A DNA stretch of 64,000 bases from assembly GCF_026626745.1 (NCBI RefSeq), contig NZ_JAPNJW010000002.1:1574151-1638150 (forward strand). The letters run 5' to 3'. The position numbers and the translations under genes are program-made. The stretch is from Nannocystis sp. RBIL2 (GTDB lineage: Bacteria > Myxococcota_A > Polyangia > Nannocystales > Nannocystaceae). A model generated the notes under the pieces. The model saw only the letters and a program-made list of their open reading frames with translations. It was not told the origin of the DNA and did not search any database. The first letter of the stretch is position 1. Every line of letters starts with the position of its first letter. This document shows positions 15,215-23,835 of the stretch, piece by piece.

Positions 15215-17320
15215 ATGGACGCTCTCCCCGCCACCGCGGTGCAGCACGAAGAGGCAGCGCACGAGCGGCGCAACTGGGTCCGGCTGACGTTCGACTGCAA
15301 CGACCGCTGCGTGTTCTGCCTCGACGCGCACACGCACGACGGCACCAACCGCGACCGCGACGAGATCAAGGCCCAGATCCTCGACGGCCGCCGGCGCGGC
15401 GCCACCCGCCTCATCCTCTCCGGCGGCGAGCCCACCATTCACCCCAACTTCGTCGACTTCGTGCGCCTCGGGCGGCGGGCCGGGTATCGCAAGATCCAGA
15501 CCGTCACCAACGGCCGCATGTTCGCCTATCCGGCCTTCTTGCGGGCCGCCCTCGACGCCGGCCTCAGCGAGATCACGTTCTCGATCCACGGCCCCAACGC
15601 CCGGATCCACGACGCCCTCGTCGGCACCAAGGGCGCCTTCGACGAGGAGGTCAAGGGCCTGCAGGGCGCGCTCGCCGACGGTCGGCCGGTCGTCAACATC
15701 GACGTCTGCGTCAACCGCGGCAACGTCAAGCAGCTGCCCGAGCTCATGGCCACCTTCACCGCCATGGGCGTGCGCGAGTTCGACCTGCTGCACGTCATCC
15801 CGTTCGGGCGCGCCTACAGCGAGGGCCGCGAGGTTCTCTTCTACGACCTCGAGGCCATGCGGCCCTACCTGCTCGCCGCCTTCGCCTACGCCCGCATGCC
15901 CGGCGTCCACGTCTGGCTCAACCGGTTCCCGCCGCAGCACCTCGAGGGCTTCGAGGACCTGATCCAGGACCCGCACAAGCTGATCGAGGAGGTCCGCGGC
16001 CGCAAGGAGGAGTACGCGCTGCTGCTCGAGCACGACATCCCGCTCGACTGCCGCGCCCCCGAGCGCTGCAAGCACTGCTACTTGCAGCCTCTGTGCGACC
16101 GCCTCGACGACGTCCGGGCCGACCTCGCCGGCCAGGCCTTCGAGGTCCTGCGCGTCGACGCCGGCGCCGATCACCACGCCCCCGTCGCCTACGGCGGCGA
16201 CCCGGCCAGCCGCCAGCACGCCGCCGCCCGCCTGCGCCGCGTCCTCGCCGAGCGGGCCCTCGCCGCAGGGCTTTCGGGACATGTCCCCGAGGACAGCGCC
16301 GACGCGTGGGCCGGCACCGCCGACGAGGCCGCCGCCGGCATGGCCGAGGCCCGCGCAGGCCGCGACGCGCAGTCGGTCGGTCTTGATGATGCCGCAGCGA
16401 CAGGGCCCCAGGGACATGTCCTTCAGGGCATCTCGCTGGACGCTGCGACCGGTCCCGCGGGACATGTCTCTCACGACCGCTCGCCGGCCGCAGCCCCTGG
16501 CCCTGAAGAACATCCTCCCGCCATCCCGCCGACCGCGGCGCCCGGGCCCGCGGCGCCTCGCCGGATCCGCCTGCCGCTGCTCGGCGCCGGCCCCTCGCTC
16601 CCGACCGCCCCCGCGCGCCCCCGCCTCGACGCTCGCGCCCTCGCGGCCGCCGCCAAACCGCGCTCGCTCTGGCTGGTCGCGACCGACCTCGCTACCGCCG
16701 AGGCGATCGCCGCCGACTTCCCCGACGTCTCCGAGCTCGAGCTCGAGCTCGCCGACCCGGCCGCCCTCCTCGCCCGCCTTTCGGACATATCCTCTGCGAC
16801 ATGCCCCGAAGGCCAGCCCGCCGTCCTCGCCGGCAAGCGCCTCACACGCATCGTCGTCGCCGACCCTGCCGCCGCGGCGGCCCTCCTCGACCTGAACCTC
16901 GACCTCGACGTCGTCCTCCTGCTCTCGCGCGCCGCCGAGCCGTGGCTGCTCGGCCTCGACCGCGCCCCGCCGCGCCTGGTCCTGCGCCAGCCCACGCGCG
17001 AGCGCCTGACGGAGTCCGCCGAGCTCGACCTCGACCTCGTGGCCTTCTTCGCCGCCTTCCGCCACCCCGTCCCCGTCGAGTCCGTGCCCGCCTGCGTCCT
17101 CGGCCGCCGGCCGCGCGAGCGCCCCTCCGTGTTCGACGCCGCCCAGCTCGGTCCCGACGGCGGCCTCGAGATCTTCCGCTACGCCCGCCGCTTCATCGAC
17201 GACGGCTTCCACGTCAAGAGCCTGCGCTGCAAGACATGTTCGTACGACCATGGCTGCAAGGGCATGCACATCAACTACGTGCGCGCCCACGGCTTCGCCG
17301 CCATGCGACCTGTCCCCTGA
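15215..17320 (+). CDS. Radical-SAM protein with long repeat-bearing linker and C-terminal Cys cluster
   Basis: The 701-aa product has the radical-SAM motif CNDRCVFC (Cys28, Cys32, Cys35), then SGGEPTIHPN and TFSIHGPN, the core of MoaA/PqqE-type domains. A SPASM-like cluster follows (CRAPERCKHCYLQPLC near 285-300). An Ala/Pro-rich linker at about 345-460 contains three in-frame 14-bp-unit arrays (GHV-containing segments), then a less conserved domain, and a last Cys motif LRCKTCSYDHGC near 670. Its SGGEPTIHPN and SIHGPN blocks resemble the second half of the divergent double radical-SAM gene, so the two may share ancestry and a substrate. Start ATG 15215. The stop lies in another 14-bp-unit array. 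Confidence 0.85.
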   Translation: MDALPATAVQHEEAAHERRNWVRLTFDCNDRCVFCLDAHTHDGTNRDRDEIKAQILDGRRRGATRLILSGGEPTIHPNFVDFVRLGRRAGYRKIQTVTNGRMFAYPAFLRAALDAGLSEITFSIHGPNARIHDALVGTKGAFDEEVKGLQGALADGRPVVNIDVCVNRGNVKQLPELMATFTAMGVREFDLLHVIPFGRAYSEGREVLFYDLEAMRPYLLAAFAYARMPGVHVWLNRFPPQHLEGFEDLIQDPHKLIEEVRGRKEEYALLLEHDIPLDCRAPERCKHCYLQPLCDRLDDVRADLAGQAFEVLRVDAGADHHAPVAYGGDPASRQHAAARLRRVLAERALAAGLSGHVPEDSADAWAGTADEAAAGMAEARAGRDAQSVGLDDAAATGPQGHVLQGISLDAATGPAGHVSHDRSPAAAPGPEEHPPAIPPTAAPGPAAPRRIRLPLLGAGPSLPTAPARPRLDARALAAAAKPRSLWLVATDLATAEAIAADFPDVSELELELADPAALLARLSDISSATCPEGQPAVLAGKRLTRIVVADPAAAAALLDLNLDLDVVLLLSRAAEPWLLGLDRAPPRLVLRQPTRERLTESAELDLDLVAFFAAFRHPVPVESVPACVLGRRPRERPSVFDAAQLGPDGGLEIFRYARRFIDDGFHVKSLRCKTCSYDHGCKGMHINYVRAHGFAAMRPVP
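16266..16476. repeat. Three 14-bp-unit arrays within a coding linker
   Basis: Arrays start at 16266 (16266, 16280, 16294), 16401 (16401, 16415, 16429) and 16449 (16449, 16463). Each contains the palindrome GGACATGTCC or a one-base variant. They encode GHVPEDS, GHVLQGI and GHVSHDR in the radical-SAM linker. Confidence 0.75.
16786..16827. repeat. 14-bp-unit repeat array, 3 units
   Basis: Units at 16786 (CATATCC), 16800 (CATGCCC) and 16814 (CAGCCCG) in the same radical-SAM gene, encoding DISSATCPEGQPA. Confidence 0.6.
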
Positions 17321-17336
17321 GCCATGCGCTCGCCCG
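17309..17336. repeat. 14-bp-unit repeat at a stop codon, 2 units
   Basis: Units at 17309 (CCTGTCC) and 17323 (CATGCGC). The TGA stop of the radical-SAM gene lies in the first unit. Confidence 0.45.
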
Positions 17337-18109
17337 CCGCCCCCGCGCCCGCCAGGATCCCGGCCCGCAGGAGCTCGTGACGCGCACGGCTCCACCTCCG
17401 GCCCGGCGCCTGCAGGCGGCGCTCGACGCCGGCGACCTCGACGCCCACGACCCGCGCCTCGGCGCCCGCGGCTCGTTGCTGCGCGCCGTCGCTCTCGCTC
17501 GCCACGGCCGCCTGGCCCAGGCCCGCGCGGCGGCCGAAGCTGCCCTGAAGGACAGGCCCAACGACGCGGCGGTCGCCCTCGCCGCCGCCGCAGTCCTGCG
17601 CGCCACCCACGACTATCAGCGCTGCCTCGACGCCCTCGCCGCCGCCGCCCGGGCCGCGCCTGCGGCCACCCGCGCCGCGGCCACCCGCGCCGTCGGCTAC
17701 GCCAGCGCGCTCGGCTGGGAGCGCGAGGTCGCAGCCGCGATCGCCCTCGGTCGCGCCGCCGACCCCACCGACCCGACGTGGGACGCCTTCGAGGCCCAGC
17801 TGCACCTGCGCAGCGGCGATCTCGAGCTCGCCATCGCCGCAGCTCGCCGCGGCCTGCAGCGCGCCCCGAGTCCGCCAAGCTGCGCATGGAGCTGGCGGCC
17901 GCGCTGGCCCGCGCCGGCCACGATCACGACTGCGCGCTCGAAGTCGCCGCCGCGGTCCGCCTCGCCCCCGCCGACGACGCCGCCTTCTACCACCGCGCCG
18001 CGTCGTTCGCCCTGCTCGAGACCGGCGACCTCGCCGGCGCCGCCCGCCACGGCGAGGCCGCGCTGCACCTGCGACCCGACGACGCGGCCCTCGCCCTCGC
18101 CCTCGCGGA

Positions 18110-18137
18110 CATGTCCCTGTGGACAGGCGATCGCGCC
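18110..18137. repeat. 14-bp-unit repeat array, 2 units
   Basis: GGACATGTCC-CTGT-GGACAG; units at 18110 and 18124, in the TPR gene (encodes ADMSLWTGDR). Confidence 0.65.
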
Positions 18138-18614
18138 GGCGCCCTGGCCCGCGCCGAGGCCATTTCCGGCCCGCGCGGCCGCGCCGGCGCCCGCCGGCTC
18201 CGCGGCCAGCTCCTGCTCGCCGACGGCGACATCGACGCCGCCCTCCGCGAGCTCGAGCTCGCCTGTTCGGTGCCCGACCCGGCCGCCGAGCTGTCGCGCG
18301 CCGAGGCCCTGATCCGTCGGGGCGCGTGGGAGCCCGCCCACGCCGCGCTCACCCGCGCGACCGCGATCGGCGACGGCTACCTGTTCGCCGCCTGGATGCT
18401 GCGCTTCCTCGCCGCCGCCGGCGAGCGCCCCGCCCCCGACGCGCCCGTCAACCTGCGCCAGATCGAGGAGTTCGCCGAAGCCCTCGCCGAGGTCTCCCCG
18501 CACGGTTCGGCCGCCCTCGCCGCCAACCGCCAGGGCCCGCTGGTCGACGCCACCCGCGACGCCCTCGCGCGCATGGGCTGCAACCGCTCCGCCTTCGCCA
18601 CCTATCACGACGGA

Positions 18615-18656
18615 CATGTCCTTCGGCGCCTGTCTACGAGGACAGGTGTTCGCCAC
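18615..18656. repeat. 14-bp-unit repeat array, 3 units
   Basis: Units at 18615 (CATGTCC), 18629 (CCTGTCT) and 18643 (CAGGTGT), including the stem CCTGTC-N6-GACAGG; in the TPR gene. Confidence 0.7.
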
Positions 18657-19193
18657 GCCTCGCGCCAGGCGCTGCAGACCATCCGCAGCGCCGACCCGGC
18701 CCGCGCCCTCGCCCTGCTCGACGCCGCCTGCGCCCGCTGGCCGCGCTCCTCGCTGCCCCTGGCCCACCGCGGCGAGCTGCGGATGTGGCTCGGCGACGAC
18801 GCCGGCGCCCGCGCCGACCTCGAGGCCGCCATCGCCATCAACCCGCGCACCCGCTGGGCCTACGTCGGCCTGACTCTCCTGGCCCAGAGGACAGGCGACC
18901 CCGCGGGCGCCCTCGCCGTGTCGGCCGCCGGCATCGCCCAGATGCGCGGCACCGTCGGCCCGGCCGTCTACGCCCACCGCGCCGGCGCCAGGGCGGCCAC
19001 CGGCGACCTCGCGGGCGCGCTCGCGGACCTCGAGCACGCAGTCGTCAGCCACCCGGCCCGGATCGGCGCATGGGTCGAGCTCGGCCTGACCTACGCCGCC
19101 GCCGGCGACGAGCCCGGCCTCGCCCGCGCCTTCGACCACCTCCGCGCCCACGCCCCCGGCCTGGTGTCCGACGCCGCCGCGACGGTGCAGCGA

Positions 19194-19249
19194 CCTGCCT
19201 GGGGGGACATGTCCTTCACGCCATGCTCTGAAGACCAGACGCAAATCCT
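19194..19249. repeat. 14-bp-unit repeat array, 4 units
   Basis: Units at 19194, 19208, 19222 and 19236 (CCTGCCT, CATGTCC, CATGCTC, CAGACGC) near the 3' end of the TPR gene. Confidence 0.65.
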
Positions 19250-19451
19250 CACCGAGGCGCTGGCGATGCTCCGCGGCAACCGCTCCTCGACCTGCGTCAC
19301 CTACGTCACCCCCGCCGGCCAGCTCCGCACGGTCCCCCACGGCCCCGCGGCCGCCCACCCGCTGACGCGCATCGACGCCGACCTCACCGGCATCCGCACC
19401 CTGCTGCTCCGCTCGCTCGGCGCGAGTTGAGAGCCCGTCATCGTCAGCCGC

Positions 19452-20261
19452 TCACGCGCGGTGGCGAATGGCGTCGAAGTCGATCCCGGGGGCGACGTCC
19501 CGACGACCGGCGAGATAGTCGTCGAGGAGCACGCGCCTCGGTCCCAGCGGATCGCCGTCGAGGTCGTAGCCGGAGAACGAGCCGAGTTCGAGGACGGCCC
19601 CGTCGGGCGGCGAACCGAGCAACTGCAACGAGGCCAGGTCGGCGCGAGAGAACGCGACGATCTTCGCGCCCGCGAACACGCGCGCGGGTGACGGGAGCAG
19701 CAGCTCGGGCATCTTGCGCGGCGCGCGAGCCAGCAGCCTGAGGTTCGCGGCGATCTGCGGACCCGCGACGATGGGCACCTGCGGCTCTCCCCAGAACCCG
19801 CGGGCCGTCTCGGCGTCGGGGTTCGCGTCCCGGAAAGCGCGCCAGACCTCGAGGATCCGCGGCGCATTGGTGCCGCGGGTCCAGTTACCGCCCTGACACA
19901 CCCCGGCGACGCCGGGCCGGCTGACGGCGATGTTCCAGTTGCAGATCGTCGACGCCTCGTCGTCCAGCGGCCCCGTCGGCACCACGAGCATCGCGTGTGG
20001 ACAGGCCGGCACGCGGGCCGGCTGGAGCTGCGCGCCGAGGATCGGCAAGTCCTCCGGAGAGGCCCCTCTCCGCGGGAGATAGAAGTGGACGAACCGCGAG
20101 AACCCGAGCTTGCGATCGAGGTCGCCGGTGGTGCGACGAATCTGACCGATCGCGCCGAGGTCGTCCTTTCCGTGCAACGCGCCGAGCCGCCAAATGGACC
20201 GGGCGGCCGTCAACGGAAAGACGTGATAGGCGAACGGATGGGTCGACGAGTATGAGGCCAC
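19452..20261 (-). CDS. Unrecognised protein, possibly 5'-truncated
   Basis: The 269-aa reading from GTG 20261 (GGAG 7 nt upstream) shows good third-position G/C bias but no family I recognise. It has conserved-looking blocks such as STHPFAYHVFPLTAARSIWR, FVHFYLPRRG and ICNWNIAVSRPGVAGVCQGG. No clear signal peptide. Directly upstream, coding-like sequence continues in other frames (see the next entry), so the true gene may once have been longer. It is convergent with the TPR gene, only 21 bp apart. Confidence 0.55.
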   Translation of the reverse strand: MASYSSTHPFAYHVFPLTAARSIWRLGALHGKDDLGAIGQIRRTTGDLDRKLGFSRFVHFYLPRRGASPEDLPILGAQLQPARVPACPHAMLVVPTGPLDDEASTICNWNIAVSRPGVAGVCQGGNWTRGTNAPRILEVWRAFRDANPDAETARGFWGEPQVPIVAGPQIAANLRLLARAPRKMPELLLPSPARVFAGAKIVAFSRADLASLQLLGSPPDGAVLELGSFSGYDLDGDPLGPRRVLLDDYLAGRRDVAPGIDFDAIRHRA

Positions 20262-20840
20262 GGCGCTCCGTCGCCGGTCTCGACGGCCCTTTCGAGGGAA
20301 GGTAGCAGATTCGCCGGATCGCAGCGAACGTACGGCACGGCCGAGGCCGAGGACGCCCGGACCCCTGAGGCGCACTCGACGTCGTGCGATCCCTCGACCA
20401 TGCGAAGGTTCCGGACCTCGGCTTCGAGCCTGCTCGTGGCCGCAGCGATCGCCCGCAGAGCCGTGAGCCCGACCCTCGCTTCAGGTCGTCGGCGTGAGCC
20501 ACACGTAGGTACCGCCGCCCGCTCGCGCGAAGCAGAACCTGCATCTGGCCGATCGGCCGATCGACGCCCGCGGTGCGTCGCTGGACCGCCGCGAGCCGGT
20601 TGCGCGGGACGGAGTCGACGCATTCGCCGACGTCACGCGCACGGCGTCGCCCGTGGCGACCAGGGGGATGGGTCCAAGCGATGACATGCCTTCGAGCGAC
20701 TGCCTCCGCCGGCGCGGACTGCCTGGATCGAGGTGACATGGGCAGGCTCGGTGCGCCGCTTCGAGGCGGCGGCGCGAGCGCAGCAGACGGCATTCGGTGT
20801 CCGCGTCGCGCCATTCGGAGGCGACACCGTTGCACAATTC
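20262..20840 (-). pseudogene. Possible frameshifted 5' part of the downstream gene
   Basis: On the minus strand, coding-like segments in different frames follow each other: MSSLGPIPLVATGDAVRVTS (about 20600-20690), then RNLRMVEGSHDVECASGV and YVRCDPANLLPSLERAVETG (about 20270-20410), and then the intact frame at 20261. At least two shifts would be needed to join them. The pattern suggests decay, but chance open frames in high-G+C DNA are an alternative. Confidence 0.3.
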
Positions 20841-21145
20841 GCTGACGGCGCCGCCCGCGGCGGGTGATGCCTGGAACGCTTTTTAGCGTGGTGTGGGCAT
20901 TGCGCCCAGTCGACGACCGAGGAGGGAGTACTCATGTCCGCGCCCGGACAACCGCGATTGCAGGGCGCATTGCTCACAGGGCGAACGCATGTGCGAATCG
21001 GGCGCCGGGGCGCGAGTTTCGCCGCGAAAGTGCCGACGAGGCGCGTGTCACGTGTCCGCCTTGACGTGCCCCGAGCTTCGGAGGCACACCTGTATTTCGG
21101 GTGCGAGGCCTCGCCGATCGGCGGGTCTTCGGGGTGGGGTGATTC

Positions 21146-22225
21146 ATGCGCAATAATGATTTTCGAGGGTCGGGGCGATTCGTGCGTCCGAGAATGGGGC
21201 ACCTCGTCGGCGCGGTGCTGACGCTGCTGACCGCGGCGGGCGCCTGCGACGGAGAAGCGGGCGAAGATGCGAGGACGAACGAGCCGGTCGACGTGGGCGA
21301 CAGCGTCGTCGACGAGCTGGCAGCGCGGTGTCCGGGGGCCCAGAGCGCGCCGATCGTGCTGTCGACGCCGACCGGCGACATCGACGGTTCGCTGCTGCTG
21401 CCGGCCGGTTGCAGCCCATTCGAATTGGTGTTGATTCACGCCGGCTCCGGGCCGACGGACCGCGACGGCAACTCCGTCAAAATGGTCAACGATTCGCTGA
21501 AGCTGCTCGCCGAGGGGCTGGCCGAGCGCGGCGTGGCGACGGTGCGCTTCGACAAGCGCGGGGTGGCGGCCAGCACCGCGGCCGGGCCGGCGTCGGAGCG
21601 CGACTTTCGCCTCGAGATGTACGCCGACGACGCAGCGGCGTGGGTGGAGCTGCTCGCAGCAGACGAGCGCTTCTGCGGGGTCACGATCGCGGGCCACAGC
21701 GAGGGCGCGCTGATCGGGATGCTGGCGGCGCAGCGGAGCCCGGCGGACGCGTTCGTGTCGCTCGCAGGCCCGGGACGGCCCGCGGCCGAGCTGCTGCGCG
21801 AGCAGCTGGCGGTCCGCCTGGAGGGGCCGCTGCTCGCCGAGGCCGACGCGATCCTCGACTCGCTCGCGGTCGGAGAGGAGGTGGCCGAGGTGTCGCCCGA
21901 GCTCTACGACCTCTTTCGGCCCAGCGTGCAGCCATACCTCCTGTCGTGGTTCGCGTACGATCCAGCGGCGATCCTCGCGCAACTCGAGGTACCGAGCGCG
22001 ATCGTCCAGGGCACGACGGACATCCAGGTGGGCATCATCGACGCGGAGCGACTGGCCGCGGCAGCCCCGGAGGCGCAGGTGAGGATCATCGAGGGGATGA
22101 ATCACGTGCTCAAGGCGGCGCAGCTCGAGGAGACGTCGCAGTCGCAGGCTTACTTCGATCCGAGCCTCCCCGTGGTGCCGGAGCTGCTCGACGCGCTCGT
22201 CGAGTGGCTCGACGAGGTCCGCTAG
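21146..22225 (+). CDS. Alpha/beta-hydrolase lipoprotein
   Basis: The 359-aa product has a signal peptide with lipobox LTAAGAC, then an alpha/beta-hydrolase core: HAGSGPTDRDGN oxyanion region, VRFDKRG, the nucleophile elbow GHSEG (Ser near residue 185), a late acid in QGTTDIQVG and His in GMNHVLK. These match serine hydrolases of the DUF3887/BD-FAE-like type that act on small esters; the substrate is unknown. ATG 21146 gives a basic n-region (MRNNDFRGSGRFVRPR); the shorter start at 21194 lacks charge. Lipidation implies work in the periplasm or at the surface. Confidence 0.8.
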   Translation: MRNNDFRGSGRFVRPRMGHLVGAVLTLLTAAGACDGEAGEDARTNEPVDVGDSVVDELAARCPGAQSAPIVLSTPTGDIDGSLLLPAGCSPFELVLIHAGSGPTDRDGNSVKMVNDSLKLLAEGLAERGVATVRFDKRGVAASTAAGPASERDFRLEMYADDAAAWVELLAADERFCGVTIAGHSEGALIGMLAAQRSPADAFVSLAGPGRPAAELLREQLAVRLEGPLLAEADAILDSLAVGEEVAEVSPELYDLFRPSVQPYLLSWFAYDPAAILAQLEVPSAIVQGTTDIQVGIIDAERLAAAAPEAQVRIIEGMNHVLKAAQLEETSQSQAYFDPSLPVVPELLDALVEWLDEVR

Positions 22226-22289
22226 GCAGGCGGTTCACGCCGCGCCCGGGCCAAAGGCGCGCCCTGAGCCTGGCACTCGAAGTCGTGCT

Positions 22290-23507
22290 ATGCCTCGGCC
22301 GATGCGTCGGGCGTTCGTGTGGGTCACGGTCGTCATGCTCGGCTGCAAGGGCCGCGAGCCGGAGCCTGCACCTCGAGTCGCGACTGTGCCGTCATCGTCG
22401 CTCTCCTCCGCCCCATCGTCCCCCTCGCCCGCCACGCCTGCCCCGCTGGACCCGCCGCCGAACACGTTTGCCGGCCTTCCGCCGCCCCCAAGCGCTGCGA
22501 TCGCGCCATCCGCCCCTGAAGCTCCCGCGCCCCAGTCGACCTCCGAGCCCGTGGCTGCGAGCGCGGCTCACGAGCCCACCGCCGATCTCGGCGAACCTGT
22601 CCCGCCGCAGCCGGGGATCCTCGCCCCGTGGCGAGGCGGGGGCGCGTGCGACCCGACCGGCACCTGGCGGATCGAGCTCTCCTCGCAGCAACACCTCTGC
22701 GATCCCATGCCGAAGGAGACCTTCGACCTCGCGATCGGCTTCGTCCGCAAGGACGACCGCACGGTGCTCGCCGCCGTCGGCCGACCGGTGAGCGAGGCCG
22801 GCCAGGTCGGCGGTCGGATGCAGAGCATGCAGGTCTCGCTGCTCGCCGGACCCTACGCCGGCTGCGAGGTGCGGATGCACTCGACGCTGGGCCGAGCCGA
22901 CTGGGCCACCGAGACCGACCTGCTCTTCAGCGTGACCGGGAAGGAGCTGCGAGGCCTCGGCGTCCAGTGGAACGCTCCGCATGGGTGCCCCGAGACGTTC
23001 CTGCTCCTCGGCGAACGCTCGTCGCCGACGCCCGCCGCGTGGGCCCGACTCGGCGAGCCGGCCCCGCCGCTGCCGCCTGCCGATCCGCGTCCTCCGAACC
23101 AGGAGCTCGCCGACGCCGTCGCCGGCATCTCTGCAGAGACGGTGCTGGGTCCGGCGATCGCCACCCTGTCCGTCCCGATCGCCGACGACATCGTCGACGA
23201 CCAGCCCGTCCGCACCCCGCTGCGCGGCTCGATCGTCGAGTTCGTCACCGCCCTCGTCGGCCAGACGCACGACGTCTCGCTGCACGAGGTCCCGTGCAGC
23301 CTGCCCCACGCCGGCCGCTGCGTCGCGGTGGTGGGCGATCGCTGCCGCCACGAGCGCCTCGATCCGGAGACGGACTGGGACTGCGAAGGCATGTATCTCG
23401 TCGTCGTCGTCGACGTGGATCGCAAGCGCCTCGACCGCGCCGACACCGGCGGCTTTCCCGTGCGCAGCCACCGCGACGTCGCCGAGTGGGAGCGCATCGC
23501 GCCCTGA
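22290..23507 (+). CDS. Pro/Ser-rich lipoprotein of unknown function
   Basis: The 405-aa product has a short signal with VVMLGC, then about 95 residues of Pro, Ser and Ala, then a domain beginning GACDPTGTWRIEL with Cys residues and a second part with VPCSLPHAGRCVAVVGDRC and a final VVVVDVDRKRL. The opening CDPTGTW is common in myxobacterial secreted domains. No catalytic motif is visible and I name no family. The start at 22290 (MPRPMRRAFVW) has no strong ribosome binding site. Confidence 0.75.
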   Translation: MPRPMRRAFVWVTVVMLGCKGREPEPAPRVATVPSSSLSSAPSSPSPATPAPLDPPPNTFAGLPPPPSAAIAPSAPEAPAPQSTSEPVAASAAHEPTADLGEPVPPQPGILAPWRGGGACDPTGTWRIELSSQQHLCDPMPKETFDLAIGFVRKDDRTVLAAVGRPVSEAGQVGGRMQSMQVSLLAGPYAGCEVRMHSTLGRADWATETDLLFSVTGKELRGLGVQWNAPHGCPETFLLLGERSSPTPAAWARLGEPAPPLPPADPRPPNQELADAVAGISAETVLGPAIATLSVPIADDIVDDQPVRTPLRGSIVEFVTALVGQTHDVSLHEVPCSLPHAGRCVAVVGDRCRHERLDPETDWDCEGMYLVVVVDVDRKRLDRADTGGFPVRSHRDVAEWERIAP

Positions 23508-23835
23508 GCCGCGGGCGCTCGAGCCTCGGCCCACCGCGTCTCACCTGTCGCATCGGACATGCCCGAATAGACATGTCGGGTGACCTTCCCGCGGCTCGGT
23601 GCATCGAATGTTCCAAAGACATCTCGCCGCCTCACCGTCTCCTCCGACCCGACAGGGCTCTCCTGCGCGACCGCGACGAACACCGTCACGCCGCACTGTC
23701 ACATTCGGCGGAGCGTCCGCCCCGCCGCCGCAGCCCGTGAATTCTCGCCCCGAGCCCCCCTCACGGCAGCTTGGGCATTCCGCTGCCTGGCCTCACTCGA
23801 GCGGCCGACTGTCGGTTATAGTCGCGCGCGTCACC
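23508..23835. other. Intergenic stretch with repeat array
   Basis: About 330 bp between two plus-strand lipoprotein genes. It holds the 3-unit array at 23544 and probably the peptidase promoter; no gene seen. Confidence 0.4.
23544..23585. repeat. 14-bp-unit repeat array, 3 units
   Basis: Units at 23544 (CCTGTCG), 23558 (CATGCCC) and 23572 (CATGTCG). It also contains CCCGA/TCGGG pairing, so it may fold as a hairpin after the lipoprotein gene. Confidence 0.7.

Larger units (their letters stand above)
17377..19430 (+). pseudogene. TPR-repeat protein with an apparent single-base frameshift
   Basis: From GTG 17377 (AGGAG just upstream, spacing short) the frame encodes TPR-like helices with AAAEAALKDRPND and LHLRSGDLELAIAAARRGLQRAP. 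Near 17868, in GCGCCCCGAGTCC, the coding signal moves to another frame that continues ESAKLRMELAAALARAG and further TPR units (ALLETGDLAGAARHGEAAL) to 19430. One missing base in the C-run explains it; it may be a sequencing error or a real mutation. A C-terminal fragment could be translated from ATG 17886. It follows the radical-SAM gene by 56 bp, so it may belong to the same unit. Three 14-bp-unit arrays lie in the second half. TPR proteins usually act as protein-binding scaffolds. Confidence 0.75.

Noticed and set aside
12545-17887. A 1780-codon open frame on the minus strand
   Set aside because: It is stop-free by G+C bias over two real genes; only its last 66 codons (zinc ribbon) show real coding features.
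20933-20950. CATGTCC...GGACA at 20933
   Set aside because: The two halves are 16 bp apart, not 14, and there is no third unit, so it is not counted in the repeat family.
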